From: Corynebacterium sp. ACRPS
GTDB taxonomy: Bacteria > Actinomycetota > Actinomycetes > Mycobacteriales > Mycobacteriaceae
Assembly (NCBI RefSeq): GCF_022346005.1
Contig: NZ_JAKRMY010000011.1
Location: forward strand, 1 to 64,000
Length of the DNA: 64,000 bases
Direction of reading: 5' to 3'
Shown here: one piece after another, positions 27,239 through 36,775 of the stretch
Layout: each line of letters starts with the position of its first letter
Position numbering within the stretch: position 1 is the stretch's first letter
The notes under the pieces: generated by a model
Seen by the model: the letters and a program-made list of their open reading frames with translations, nothing else
The model's database searches: none
What the model was told of the DNA's origin: nothing
Program-made: the position numbers and the translations under genes

Positions 27239-28591
27239 AGAAAAGATGAAGTGGCCCTTGGCTTGTTCTTCCTCGTGTTCGGCGCCAAGCGGGATGCCCT
27301 TGCGCTCGCGCAGGAGTAGGGCTGCAATAAATCCGACGATGCTTGCGGAGACAAGATAGACGGATACCGCAAAGGTCGTGCCCGTTGCTTCTACCAACGC
27401 TGCGGCGATCATCGGGGCGAAGGCGCCGCCGAGGACGGAACCAATGGCATAAGTAATCGATACGCCCGAGGCACGGATGGATGCGGGGAAAAGCTCGGTA
27501 TACATGGCAGATTGCGCACCGTAGGTTAACCCGAGTCCTACCGTCAGGAAGATGAGGGCGGCATAAAGCAATCCCAGGGACGCCGTATTTACCAGCGGGA
27601 AAAGGGCCGCTGCGCCGATTGCTTGAATGACAAATCCGATGAGATATGTCGCGCGGCGCCCGATGTAGTCCGATAACCAGCCGGCGAAAAGGGTAAAGAT
27701 GAGCCACGTGAAGGCGGATAGGGTGACGGCATTGAGGACATCGCCACGCGCGAGCGAGACCGGGCCCTCGGGGTTGGTGGCGTAATTTTGGATATAGCCA
27801 CCGGTGGTCATATAGCCCACGGTGCCATTGCCGGCAAAGACTAGGGCCGCGACGAGGACAAGCGGGAAATACCGCTTGAAAAGGATCCCAATGGGGTTTG
27901 CCGCCTCGCGTTTCTTATTATCCGAGATCTCTTGAAAGACCGGTGATTCATCTACGCCGACGCGGACGGCGTAACCGATGATCACGAGGACAAAGGAAAG
28001 CAAGAACGGCACGCGCCAACCCCACTCAAGGAAGGCATCCCCTGGCGCGATGATGTTCATGATGGACAGCACGCCAGAGGACATCAGCAGGCCGATGGGG
28101 ACTCCGATCTGTGGCCCAGCGCCGAAGAGGCCGCGCTTATCGTTGGGAGCGTGCTCAACTGCAAGCAGTACCGCTGATCCCCACTCTCCCCCGGCAGAGA
28201 TGCCTTGGATGATGCGGAGGAAAATCAACAGGACGGGAGCCCATACTCCCGCCGTATCGTAGGTAGGCAGGAGGCCAATCAGTGTGGTGGCCCCGCCCAT
28301 GGCAAAAAGGGTGACCATGAGAACGAGGCGGCGGCCAAGGCGGTCACCAAAATGGCCCGCTAGGAACGCGCCAAGCGGGCGAAACAGGAAGGACAGGCCC
28401 ACGGAGGCGAAGGAGACGATGCTGGCTACCCCGCCTTCTAGGGGGCCGAACATCACCTGGTTGAATACCAGGCCGGCAACTGCGGCATAGAGAAAGTAGT
28501 CATACCATTCAATCGCTGTTCCGATTGTGGTGGCAGCTACCACGCGGCGAGTTTCTTTTCTGGAAATTGGGGCGGAGGTTGTGCTGCCCAT
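27230..28591 (-). CDS. MFS transporter, metabolite:H+ symporter (MHS) family
   Basis: This 453-residue transporter of 12 helices has the MHS opening GTAIEWYDYFLYAAVAGLVF, GHFGDRLGRRLVL (motif A) and ISAGGEWGSAVLLAVEHAP. Family members take up compounds such as proline, betaine, citrate or shikimate, and the substrate here is unknown. It is an inserted gene between parB and cwlM, which are adjacent in many relatives. Its last codons (SKK and the stop) are part of the terminator stem and T-tract. Confidence 0.88.
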   Translation of the reverse strand: MGSTTSAPISRKETRRVVAATTIGTAIEWYDYFLYAAVAGLVFNQVMFGPLEGGVASIVSFASVGLSFLFRPLGAFLAGHFGDRLGRRLVLMVTLFAMGGATTLIGLLPTYDTAGVWAPVLLIFLRIIQGISAGGEWGSAVLLAVEHAPNDKRGLFGAGPQIGVPIGLLMSSGVLSIMNIIAPGDAFLEWGWRVPFLLSFVLVIIGYAVRVGVDESPVFQEISDNKKREAANPIGILFKRYFPLVLVAALVFAGNGTVGYMTTGGYIQNYATNPEGPVSLARGDVLNAVTLSAFTWLIFTLFAGWLSDYIGRRATYLIGFVIQAIGAAALFPLVNTASLGLLYAALIFLTVGLGLTYGAQSAMYTELFPASIRASGVSITYAIGSVLGGAFAPMIAAALVEATGTTFAVSVYLVSASIVGFIAALLLRERKGIPLGAEHEEEQAKGHFIFSKK

Positions 28592-28692
28592 AATGAGAAT
28601 CCATTCACTGTGTAGTAGTCAATAACTGGACTGATATTACACGGTGGCTACGCCACAAAAGAATGCCTGCGCCCCAAACCTAGCGTGGAGGG

Positions 28693-29892
28693 CTAAGCCT
28701 GCTCCGCCTGAAGAAGCTCGGAGAATTTGTAGGTGCCGGTAATGGCGGTGTCTTGCTCCATGAGGTACATGCGCTTGACGGCGATGACGATTGCTTCTGC
28801 AATATCGTCACGGCGCTTTGGGTTGGTCAGGATTTTGACGTCCTCAGGGTTGGTGAGATAACCTAAAAAGATCTGTACCACCGGCATTTGCGTCAGGCGC
28901 AAGAGATCCCAAGTGCGGCCATGGTTGGAACAGTCCTGGAGATCGGTGCGTGCCACTATTTCACGCTGGATGAAGCCGGAAAGGGTTTCACCAATGAGTG
29001 AGGAGTTTCCGGATTCGGACCCAAAGTAGAACGTGGCGACGCCATGGGCCTTTTCGTTGGGATAAGAATCGCACGCCAAAGAGATGACCATATCGGCATC
29101 AAAGGCATTGGCCAGCTCGGCACGTGATTGCACGTCCGCATCATCGGTGCGGGGGCGCGAAATAATGGTTTCCATGCCGGCGGCGATCATGCGGCCTTCG
29201 ATGCGTTGGGTGAGATCCCAGAGGATTTCTTGCTCAGAAATATCACCAAAACGGCCCTTGACGGTGAAGCCGGAGTCCCGGCCGCTCAGTGCAGGGTCAA
29301 TGACCACGCGCTTGCCAGCCAGTTTCGGCCCGGCATTGCGCACGCGCTCGCGTTCTACAATATTGTGCGCTGAACCGCCGGTGATGCGGCGGCCGAGCAA
29401 GCTGAGCGCGCGAATGGTCGCGGGCCCACACACGCCGTCTTCCTGTAGCCCGCAGTTGTGCTGGTATTCGGTGAGTGCAGCGTGGGTAGTGCGGCCAAAA
29501 TGGCCATCGACGCGATCTTGATAAAACCCAAGCTCTTGTAGCTGTTGCTGCAATTGAGAGATGTCATCGCCCACCAACGCATTGGTGGGTTCGTAGCTCA
29601 ATACGCGGCTGCCCAGGGTATAAGAGGCTTGGCGCAATTCGCGCAGGGTGAGATCGTCGATCTCTCCCGTTGGGAGGATGCCGCGAGACTGCTGGAATGC
29701 CTTGAGCACTTCAGCGAGATCGGCATCAAAGGTCTTATCAGTCTCGGAGTACTTCTGCTTTTTCCAGGCAGACAGTTCCCCCGTGAAATCTGATAAGAGG
29801 CCAAGGCGAGCCAAGGTGGCGCGAGCTTCAGCTACGCGCACACTTGAATCACCAACCCGAAGAACGCGATTCACGCCTTTCACCCCTTCCAC
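28693..29892 (-). CDS. cwlM: CwlM, peptidoglycan-synthesis regulator with amidase-like domain
   Basis: This 399-residue protein has two peptidoglycan-binding-like repeats (around residues 15-95 and 105-180) and an Amidase_3 fold. No signal peptide is present, so it is cytoplasmic like mycobacterial CwlM, which activates MurA. Zinc ligands of true amidases are lost: the DPGHGG motif reads DPALSGRDSG, and the LHAD motif reads LACDS. It is therefore probably not a hydrolase. Start codons are GTG: 29892 is taken, and 29874 (MNRVLRVGD) is also possible. It is followed by trxA and trxB in the classic order. Confidence 0.88.
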   Translation of the reverse strand: MEGVKGVNRVLRVGDSSVRVAEARATLARLGLLSDFTGELSAWKKQKYSETDKTFDADLAEVLKAFQQSRGILPTGEIDDLTLRELRQASYTLGSRVLSYEPTNALVGDDISQLQQQLQELGFYQDRVDGHFGRTTHAALTEYQHNCGLQEDGVCGPATIRALSLLGRRITGGSAHNIVERERVRNAGPKLAGKRVVIDPALSGRDSGFTVKGRFGDISEQEILWDLTQRIEGRMIAAGMETIISRPRTDDADVQSRAELANAFDADMVISLACDSYPNEKAHGVATFYFGSESGNSSLIGETLSGFIQREIVARTDLQDCSNHGRTWDLLRLTQMPVVQIFLGYLTNPEDVKILTNPKRRDDIAEAIVIAVKRMYLMEQDTAITGTYKFSELLQAEQA

Positions 29893-29957
29893 GGCCCTAG
29901 GACTTTGGGCCGCATGGCAGATTTCCTACTCGTTAACTTTAGTAACAAGATTAACAG

Positions 29958-30281
29958 CTATAGCTGTTTTTTCACTTGCGCCACGATGTCATCTTTAGAA
30001 CGCAGGCCGACGAACTCATCGACCTTCTCGCCATTGTTGAAAATCAATACATTTGGGATGGACATGATTTGGAACATGGCACCGAGGTTTCGTTCTTCAT
30101 CGACGTTGACCTGGGCGATGGTGACCTCACCGTCGAGCTCATCTGCGACCTCTTCCAAGATCGGAGACAGCTTCTTGCATGGCCCGCACCATTCCGCCCA
30201 GAAGTCCACGACGACGGGTTTATCCGACTCGATAACATCAGAACGGAATGTTTCAGTGGTCACCTTTTTGACGTTACTCAT
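29958..30281 (-). CDS. trxA: Thioredoxin
   Basis: The 107-residue protein has the active site WCGPC at residues 31-35 and the cis-proline motif IPNVLIF. It reduces protein disulfides with electrons from TrxB. I chose the ATG at 30281 (MSNVKKVTTE), seven bases after the trxB stop. A longer frame to 30377 overlaps trxB and adds non-family sequence. Confidence 0.96.
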   Translation of the reverse strand: MSNVKKVTTETFRSDVIESDKPVVVDFWAEWCGPCKKLSPILEEVADELDGEVTIAQVNVDEERNLGAMFQIMSIPNVLIFNNGEKVDEFVGLRSKDDIVAQVKKQL

Positions 30282-30288
30282 ACTGGAT

Positions 30289-31215
30289 CTAACGGTTTGC
30301 AGCCAAGAATTGTTCCGCATCCATGGCAGCGCGGCAGCCAGATCCCGCGGCCGTGATGGCCTGCTGATAGTGATCATCTACCAAGTCACCGCAAGCGAAA
30401 ACGCCAGGCAGCGAGGTCTTAGTGGAGGGCTGATCAACCTCAACGTAGCCGTTGTCGTTCAGCTTTACCTGGCCGTTGAGGAAGGACGAGCGCGGATCGT
30501 GGCCAATGGCAACGAACATGGCGGTCACATCCAAGGTGGAGGTTTCCCCAGTCTCAACGTCCTTGAGCTCTAGGCCGCCGACCTTGCCGTCATCTTCAAG
30601 CACGCGCTCGACAACCTTGTTGGTTTCCCACTTAATCTGCTCGTTCTCCTGGGCGCGGTCCAACATGATCTTGGAGGCGCGGAAGTTTTCGGAGCGGTTC
30701 ACAATGGTGACAGACTCCGCGAACTTGGTCAGGAAGGTAGCTTCCTCCATGGCGGAATCGCCGCCGCCGATGACGGCGATATTGTGTCCCTTGAAGAAGA
30801 AACCATCGCACGTAGCGCAGGTGGAAACACCGCGGCCGGAGAGCTCTTCCTCGCCGGGAATGCCAAGGTGGCGCGGTGCGGCGCCGGTGGCGAGGATTAC
30901 CGTGCGGGCTTCAAATACCTCATCGCCTACGTGGAGCTTTTTAATATCGCCCTCCAACTCGACGGAGTCGACGACTTCCATGCGCAGATCCGCGCCAAAG
31001 CGGATTGACTGTGCGCGCATTTCTTCCATGAGCTCTGGGCCCATGATGCCCTTTTGGAAGCCCGGGTAGTTCTCTACCTCGGTGGTGTTCATTAATTCGC
31101 CACCGTATTCAAATCCCTCAAATACAATGGGGCTGAGTTCAGCACGAGCGGCATAAAGCGCGGCGGTATAACCGGCAGGTCCGGAACCTACGATGGCAAC
31201 ATCGTGGACGGTCAT
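30289..31215 (-). CDS. trxB: Thioredoxin reductase
   Basis: This 308-residue flavoprotein has the FAD motif [16 protein letters not shown], the redox-active CATC (residues 133-136) and the NADPH-binding motif [13 protein letters not shown]. It passes electrons from NADPH to thioredoxin. It is placed right before trxA, probably in one transcript and under SigM in relatives. The start has an AGGGAG ribosome binding site. Confidence 0.97.
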   Translation of the reverse strand: MTVHDVAIVGSGPAGYTAALYAARAELSPIVFEGFEYGGELMNTTEVENYPGFQKGIMGPELMEEMRAQSIRFGADLRMEVVDSVELEGDIKKLHVGDEVFEARTVILATGAAPRHLGIPGEEELSGRGVSTCATCDGFFFKGHNIAVIGGGDSAMEEATFLTKFAESVTIVNRSENFRASKIMLDRAQENEQIKWETNKVVERVLEDDGKVGGLELKDVETGETSTLDVTAMFVAIGHDPRSSFLNGQVKLNDNGYVEVDQPSTKTSLPGVFACGDLVDDHYQQAITAAGSGCRAAMDAEQFLAANR

Positions 31216-31344
31216 TGCTAACTCCCTAAAATCACAGTGTCATTTTGCGTAACGTCAAGAGTCTACCCGCCAGATTGCGAATCGTTCATATTGCAAAGGC
31301 TCGCCGCAGCGAAATTGATGCAAGAATGATGCGATATCGAGATG

Positions 31345-31893
31345 TTAACCGATGGCTTCGCGCAAGACCTCCCGCGCGCGTGCCCGGCGAGATTTAACGG
31401 TGCCTGGCTTTACGCCCTGGGCGGTGGCAACTTCGTTGACGCGGAAGCCGGCGACATCGGTAAGCATGAGGGCTTCGCGCTGATCTTGCCTTAATAGCTC
31501 CATGGCCTCGCGGACGACGAGCTGCTCGGCAAGATTTTCAGATGGGTTATGCGCCAGCAGTGGATTGCGATCATCGGCAAAATCATCGCTATCGAGCGAG
31601 GCGTTTTCCCTATTAGCCCGGTGATTTAAATAGTCGTAGCCGGTGTTTTTCACCAGGCGGTGCAGCCACGTGCTTAAGGCCGATTCCCGCCGGTAATTAT
31701 GGAGATTGCAGCTAGCGCGCAGAAAGGCTTCTTGCACGACATCCTGCGCGTCATATTCATTCCTTGTATAACGCCGCGCCACGGTGGTCAGCCGCTTGCG
31801 GTGGCGTTCCACGATGGCGGAAAAGGCTTTATTATCCCCCTCGATGAAAGCATCAACTAATTCTTCGTCGCTGTGGTCAGGACTTAATGGCAT
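31345..31893 (-). CDS. sigM: RNA polymerase sigma factor SigM (ECF)
   Basis: This 182-residue ECF sigma factor has region 2 (YDAQDVVQEAFLRASCNLHNYRRES) and region 4 (LMLTDVAGFRVNEVATAQGVKPGTVKSRRARAREVL). In related corynebacteria and mycobacteria SigM controls the trxB-trxA-cwlM cluster and responds to disulfide stress. The anti-sigma gene that usually lies between sigM and trxB is absent; only a 129-bp gap remains. A GGGGGGAA ribosome binding site precedes the ATG. Confidence 0.93.
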   Translation of the reverse strand: MPLSPDHSDEELVDAFIEGDNKAFSAIVERHRKRLTTVARRYTRNEYDAQDVVQEAFLRASCNLHNYRRESALSTWLHRLVKNTGYDYLNHRANRENASLDSDDFADDRNPLLAHNPSENLAEQLVVREAMELLRQDQREALMLTDVAGFRVNEVATAQGVKPGTVKSRRARAREVLREAIG

Positions 31894-31987
31894 CTGTAGA
31901 TTCCCCCCGGATCAACAAGTGTTAAAGCAATTGTGACCCGAGGGGAACTCCGGCGCGAGCCGGCGGCGGTACAGTCTATTGACCCGC

Positions 31988-34507
31988 CTACTGCTGAGCG
32001 CGCACGCGCAGGGTGCGGCGCAGGTGATCGCGGCACTCTAGGAGTACGCGGCGCAGCGCACCCGGTAGATCCTTGTGCAGGAGATCCGTGGTGGCGGACT
32101 CCGCCATGGAAGATTCCGGGTAGAGGCCGCGGATCAGCCGGTTGGCTATCTCAATGGGGTGGTTATCCCAGATTTCTTCGACGCGGCGGAAGAACTCTTC
32201 GGCGAATTCTTCCTGCAGCTCCGCCGAGCGCGGGGCATTAAAGCCGGCCAGCAGGGCATCGACCTCCGCATTGGAGTACTCCCCTGGCGTTAGCGCGCTA
32301 TTGAAGGCGGCCCGCTTGGTCTGCGGCGTGGGGAAGGCGTGGCTAGCGCCCAAGAATTCGGCGGCGCCGGTCAGCGTATTATCGCGCTGCTTTTCTGCCT
32401 CCAACTCATCCAGTTTGACGGCGTCGCGGGCGGCTAGGGCGCGCAGGATGGACCAGCGGATCTGCGGATCGAGGCGCAGGCCCGCCACCGCGCCGGCGAG
32501 CAGGTCACGCAGGCGATCGGTGCCGGAGTCCTTAGGCGTTGCGGCCAGTGCGGCAATGGAGGTGCGGGCCAGAATGAGCTGCGCATCGGAGCCCGGATCC
32601 GCGGCGTCGAGCTGTTCCCACAGTGCATCGGCGAATTCGGCGCGCACCTGCTCGCGGCGGTCTTCGGCCACATAGTGCTGGATGGCAAAGTGCGCATTGC
32701 CGTAAGCGGTGGTCAGCAGCGTGGCATTGGTCTCTGCGGGCGCGTGCTTGGCGACGACCCCCACGTACTCCTCCGCATTCCATTCCCCGTCCCTAGTGAG
32801 GTTCCACAACGAGGTCCAGATGACCGCGCGGCTAAGCCCATCCTGGACCTCGGAGAGGTGATCGCTGATGGTGGCAAGCGAAACGTCGTCGAAGCGGACC
32901 TTGGTGTAGGTGTGGTCGGCATCGTTAAGCAGCAGCAATGCCGGGGCCTTCTCCCCCGCCGCCTCATCCACGATGGTGCGGTGGCCACCGGCGGGAAGGT
33001 CGATGTCGAATTCGCGGTACTTGTGCAAGGAGGCATCAAAAAGCGCCACGCTCAGGCGGTGTGGCCGGGTCGTATCCTCGGCCTCGGCGCTCACCGCGAG
33101 CTCGGTGATCTTGTCGCCCTCCGTGTGCAGCTCCGGGGTAAGTGTATCCGGCCCCCAGGTGCGCAGCCACGCCTTTGACCAGGAATCGAGGTCGCGGTCG
33201 GTGTGCTTTTTCAGGGCAGTGAGCAGGTCATCGAAGGTGGCCGCGGCGAAGGCATGCTCCTGGAAGTAATTCCTTGCGCCCGCGTAAAAATTATCGCGGC
33301 CTACGTAGTGCACGAGCTGCTTGAGCACGGCCGCGCCCTTGGCATAGGTAATGCCATCGAAGTTCTGGCGCGCGGCATCCACGTCTGGGATCTCGGCCTT
33401 GATGGGGTGCGTGGTGGGAAGCTGATCCTGCAGGTAGGCCCAGTTCTTGCGCTCGCCAGCGAAGTTGACCCACGCCTCTTCGTAGGCGGTGGCGTGCACG
33501 GAGGCATCGGCGCCCATGAACTCGGCAAAGGACTCCTTGAGCCAGAGATCGTCCCACCACTGCGGGGTGACAAGATCGCCGAACCACATGTGGGACATCT
33601 CGTGCAGGATGGTATTTGCGCGAGCGGCCTTCTGGCTGTGCGTGGCCTTAGAGCGGAAGATATAGCTTTCCGTAAAGGTCACCAGGCCCGGGTTCTCCAT
33701 CGCGCCGAGGTTATATTCCGGTACGAAGATGGAATCGTACTTACCCCAAGGGTAAGCAAAGCCGAAATTCTCGTGGAAATAGTCCATGCCCTGTGCGGTA
33801 AGCTCCAAGATCTCCTCGTCCAAGTACTCAAACATGGAGGCGCGGGCAAAGGCGCGCAGCTGCGCGGAGTGCTCGCCATCCGGCGAGGTCCAGACGCGTT
33901 CTTGATACTGATAAGGCCCCGCGGCAAAAGAGGTGAGGTACGTCGAGAGCGGCGGGGTGGGCGCAAAGCGAACCGTGGCATTGTCCCCCTGCTCCTCGCG
34001 CTCGGTCTCCGGCTGGTTGGAGAGGATCTGCCAGTCCTTCGGCGCGGTCATGGCGACGTGGAACGGCGCCTTGAGGTCGGGCTGCTCAAAGCAAGGGAAG
34101 ATGCGGCGGGCATCGGAAGGCTCGAGGTGCGAGTACAGATAGGTCGCGTCATCGGCCTGGTCGTGCATGCGGTGCAAACCCTGGCCCGTACGCGAGTAGC
34201 GCGAGGTGCCGCTGATCTCAATGGTTAGCTCCTCCCCCACCGGTAGCCCGTGGAGGCGGATAAGGCTGCCATCAAAGTCGATGTCCTGCGCCTGACCGTT
34301 AACTGTTACCTGCTCTACCGATTCTCCCAGGTAGTCCAGGAAAAGCTCGGGCTCGGTGGTGGTGAGCTCGATGCAGCTCGTCGCGCCAAACGTGGGGCTT
34401 TCCTTCACCTGAGATAAGTCCAAATGCAGGTGGTATGCCCGCAGGTCTACTGCTGCGGCGCGCTCTTGGAGTAGCTCGTGCTGGGATTTATAGCATTGTG
34501 TCGTCAT
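31988..34507 (-). CDS. pepN: Aminopeptidase N (M1 family)
   Basis: This 839-residue zinc aminopeptidase shows the substrate motif GAMEN and the zinc motif HEMSH followed 18 residues later by Glu (LKESFAEF), with WWDDLWL in between. The C-terminal half is helical as in the ERAP1-like domain. It releases N-terminal amino acids from peptides in the cytoplasm. It stands between sigM and the AlbA_2 gene, a position not usual in close relatives, so this block was probably inserted or moved. Confidence 0.95.
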   Translation of the reverse strand: MTTQCYKSQHELLQERAAAVDLRAYHLHLDLSQVKESPTFGATSCIELTTTEPELFLDYLGESVEQVTVNGQAQDIDFDGSLIRLHGLPVGEELTIEISGTSRYSRTGQGLHRMHDQADDATYLYSHLEPSDARRIFPCFEQPDLKAPFHVAMTAPKDWQILSNQPETEREEQGDNATVRFAPTPPLSTYLTSFAAGPYQYQERVWTSPDGEHSAQLRAFARASMFEYLDEEILELTAQGMDYFHENFGFAYPWGKYDSIFVPEYNLGAMENPGLVTFTESYIFRSKATHSQKAARANTILHEMSHMWFGDLVTPQWWDDLWLKESFAEFMGADASVHATAYEEAWVNFAGERKNWAYLQDQLPTTHPIKAEIPDVDAARQNFDGITYAKGAAVLKQLVHYVGRDNFYAGARNYFQEHAFAAATFDDLLTALKKHTDRDLDSWSKAWLRTWGPDTLTPELHTEGDKITELAVSAEAEDTTRPHRLSVALFDASLHKYREFDIDLPAGGHRTIVDEAAGEKAPALLLLNDADHTYTKVRFDDVSLATISDHLSEVQDGLSRAVIWTSLWNLTRDGEWNAEEYVGVVAKHAPAETNATLLTTAYGNAHFAIQHYVAEDRREQVRAEFADALWEQLDAADPGSDAQLILARTSIAALAATPKDSGTDRLRDLLAGAVAGLRLDPQIRWSILRALAARDAVKLDELEAEKQRDNTLTGAAEFLGASHAFPTPQTKRAAFNSALTPGEYSNAEVDALLAGFNAPRSAELQEEFAEEFFRRVEEIWDNHPIEIANRLIRGLYPESSMAESATTDLLHKDLPGALRRVLLECRDHLRRTLRVRAQQ

Positions 34508-34576
34508 AGTTAGAAACTATAGTTACCGCAGAAGCTGGGCTCAGGAAGATGTGCTCCTGAATCTGCGAGGAGCATT

Positions 34577-36292
34577 TCAACCGGCGACAATCCACCGAGT
34601 ATTACTGCCTCTTTGTGGGCCCGATGGATCGATCGTGGCTTGTCCCATTTTTTTCAAATGGCGCAGGATATCAGTTATCACCTTTCTGTCGACACCTAGT
34701 TCCTCGGCCGTCTCCCGTGCGGAGAGTACTTCGCCTGCTTCAAGCTGTGCCAAAATCCAATCTTGCACTGAGGCCGATGAAATTGCTCCTTGTTTATTCA
34801 ATCCCATGAGTTTCCTCGCGTCACCAGACAGGATCCATTCCCCGGCGTTCCGAAGCCTTTCCAGGTATCCAATAGACGAATACCACTGGAGAATATCTTG
34901 GGCTTCTTGCTCGGTGACCTGCATTAGAGCGGCTGTGGATCGGTTGAGCAAAATCTTGTGATCCATGAGTTGGCGTGCGATAAGTAACCCATTGATACTT
35001 TCGAACGCCTTGTCCGGGTAATGGTCGTTTAATTTAGCTAACGCATAGACAAAGTCCTTGTCTACCTCACCAGAAGATAGGCTTACTTCGACAAAATTCT
35101 CCGCTGTATGCAAAGCCGGGGTATGGCGTCCACTAGCTAACATCGCTGCCCACATGCGGTCGAAACCCCGTGAAGATTCCTCTGCAAGGTCCAGCATTCT
35201 TAAGGCAGCCATGAGTCGCGGATTGCGGGGAATCGATTGAGTAGTTAAGATTCGCTTTTCTGTGACTCCCACTGGCAACGGTCCTGGTGACCACACAGTA
35301 AGCGCTGTCGGTGATTGGTCAATGACTACTGCACTACTAGCATCCCAATCCCTGTGTGCGAGAGCGTTAGAAATGACCTCGTCCACTGCGGTCTCAGGAA
35401 AGGCTGGGATAGAAATCTCTTGCCCGTTTGGGAAGGTCACGCGTGCAACTTCTGTTCGTGCTGCGGTTGCTACGAGCTCTTTTAGCCTCAGGTAGGCGGT
35501 GATCAAAGGTGCAGATATTTCCGTGGCCTGGGGATCTCCTCCAGGTACCTCACGGGCCAAGTGCCTGATGGTAGTTCGACTGTTGGCTGGAGTAATGAAC
35601 AGGATTTCTGCGGCGTAGGTTAACTGACCATCGCGGGTGAGAAGACCGAGCTCGGAAAGTAGTTCATTGGTCGTGTGGGGTACTCGATCTAAGGAACCTG
35701 AAGCCGATCGTGCTTTTTTGAGGAGCCGGCGCGCTTGATCGATGGCTGTAGCATCCAAATCTTCGAAAGAATATCGGGACTCAGCTGCAGAAAAGTCCGG
35801 ATTTGCGCGCTGAAAGGCGATGGAGCGCCGCTCTTCTTCAGAAAGTGGCACGCACGAGGTGCCTCTGCGAATGCTGGCCTGCCCTTTCGGGCGTTGGTAA
35901 AGTGTCAACCCCTTGGGAATTCGCAGACAAATAAGCCGCTGACCGCAATAGTTAAGTTCAGTTCCTTCTACTCTGATTCCAGGTTGAGTACCATTAAATA
36001 TTTTCTGCTCAATCCATTCGATGCTGCGTGAGGTTCCGGTAAAAGCTGCGGCACCTGCCCTTTTATCTGAAACGCCCAAGACGATATGGCAAACCCCGGC
36101 GTTCGCGTTGGAAAAGCATATGGTTTCATCAATGAGGAATTCAGTAAGTGAAGCATCTGGGTTTCGATTCTGTGGATGTGTTGTGGGATCTTCTTTGAAG
36201 TCCAAAACCTGACTCTCTTGGCTATCGGCGGTAGCACCTTCCTCGATAGCTTTGAGAGCTGCGTAAACGGCCTGCAATTCTGCCTCAGACAT
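34577..36292 (-). CDS. AlbA_2 (Schlafen-like) ATP-binding transcriptional regulator
   Basis: This 571-residue protein has an AlbA_2 domain (about residues 25-140: LDFKEDP, FSNANAG then IVLGVSDKR, IRRGTSC), a middle HATPase_c_4-like region (VDEVISNALAHRDW, then IPRNPRLMAALRMLDLAEESSRGFDRM), and a C-terminal winged helix-turn-helix (SARETAEELGVDRKVITDILRHLKKMG). Such proteins are mostly predicted DNA-binding regulators; some relatives occur in defence contexts. The base composition is noticeably lower in G+C than pepN. An array of TTGTTT repeats sits directly upstream (36305-36670), suggesting self-regulation. Function unproven. Confidence 0.8.
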   Translation of the reverse strand: MSEAELQAVYAALKAIEEGATADSQESQVLDFKEDPTTHPQNRNPDASLTEFLIDETICFSNANAGVCHIVLGVSDKRAGAAAFTGTSRSIEWIEQKIFNGTQPGIRVEGTELNYCGQRLICLRIPKGLTLYQRPKGQASIRRGTSCVPLSEEERRSIAFQRANPDFSAAESRYSFEDLDATAIDQARRLLKKARSASGSLDRVPHTTNELLSELGLLTRDGQLTYAAEILFITPANSRTTIRHLAREVPGGDPQATEISAPLITAYLRLKELVATAARTEVARVTFPNGQEISIPAFPETAVDEVISNALAHRDWDASSAVVIDQSPTALTVWSPGPLPVGVTEKRILTTQSIPRNPRLMAALRMLDLAEESSRGFDRMWAAMLASGRHTPALHTAENFVEVSLSSGEVDKDFVYALAKLNDHYPDKAFESINGLLIARQLMDHKILLNRSTAALMQVTEQEAQDILQWYSSIGYLERLRNAGEWILSGDARKLMGLNKQGAISSASVQDWILAQLEAGEVLSARETAEELGVDRKVITDILRHLKKMGQATIDPSGPQRGSNTRWIVAG

Positions 36293-36304
36293 AAATGAAT
36301 GCTA

Positions 36305-36331
36305 GCACAAGTTGTTTCAAACAACTTGTGC
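36305..36331. repeat. 27-bp perfect palindrome upstream of the AlbA_2 gene
   Basis: GCACAAGTTGTTT and its exact complement AAACAACTTGTGC flank a single C, ending 13 bp upstream of the start codon at 36292. It contains two inverted copies of the AAGTTGTTT unit and is the best candidate for a dimer operator. Confidence 0.75.
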
Positions 36332-36388
36332 ACAACTCCTCGAAGCTTAATTACTCGATTACAACAGATGTGCTGGTCAGAAGAGTAG

Positions 36389-36670
36389 CAAGTTGTTTGA
36401 AGTTGTTTACCTTAAAATCGCGCGGCGATTCCAGGGTTTTAAACGAGGGACCTAGGAATTTCTTTAAAAACCCAGCCTAACTTCGATATTTTGGGCAAAC
36501 TGCTACTTCCGGCGGGGGTGCTAACTCGCGAATACTTGGGGCTTCACGGAACCCAGAAGTTGTTTGAAATAACTATACACAACTCTCAACTAATATAATT
36601 CGGTCGCTTCTTCATACCTGCAGCTCAAGGTATAAATTCAAGTTGTTTGAAGTTGTTGTGGAGTTGTTTT
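36389..36670. repeat. Further AAGTTGTTT repeat units
   Basis: Tandem units AAGTTGTTTGAAGTTGTTT lie at 36390-36408, one unit (AAGTTGTTTGAAAT) at 36557-36570, and a group beginning CAAGTTGTTTGAAGTTGTTG at 36639-36658 with an added GAGTTGTTTT at 36661-36670. The units share the AGTTGTTTGA core and all point the same way. Confidence 0.7.
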
Positions 36671-36732
36671 GTGCTGGCCGAGTAATTGCCCAGACAAGGC
36701 ACCAAACCTGAAAGATTTGCCTGGGGAATACG

Positions 36733-36775
36733 ACTAAAGCCCGCGGCCGGGCGGATACGCGGCGCGGGCTTTAGT
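36733..36775 (-). terminator. Terminator downstream of yceI
   Basis: The outer arms ACTAAAGCCCGCG and CGCGGGCTTTAGT pair perfectly, with extra GC-rich pairs inside. The stem stands 51 bp after the yceI stop. Confidence 0.75.

Noticed and set aside
29937..29957. Terminator after trxA
   Set aside because: The palindrome AACAGCTATAGCTGTT is present, but on the transcribed strand it is not followed by a T-run, so I cannot support it as a terminator.
36389..36670. CRISPR array or plasmid iterons
   Set aside because: The TTGTTT units are short, irregularly spaced and not separated by unique spacers of constant size. No cas or rep gene is near.
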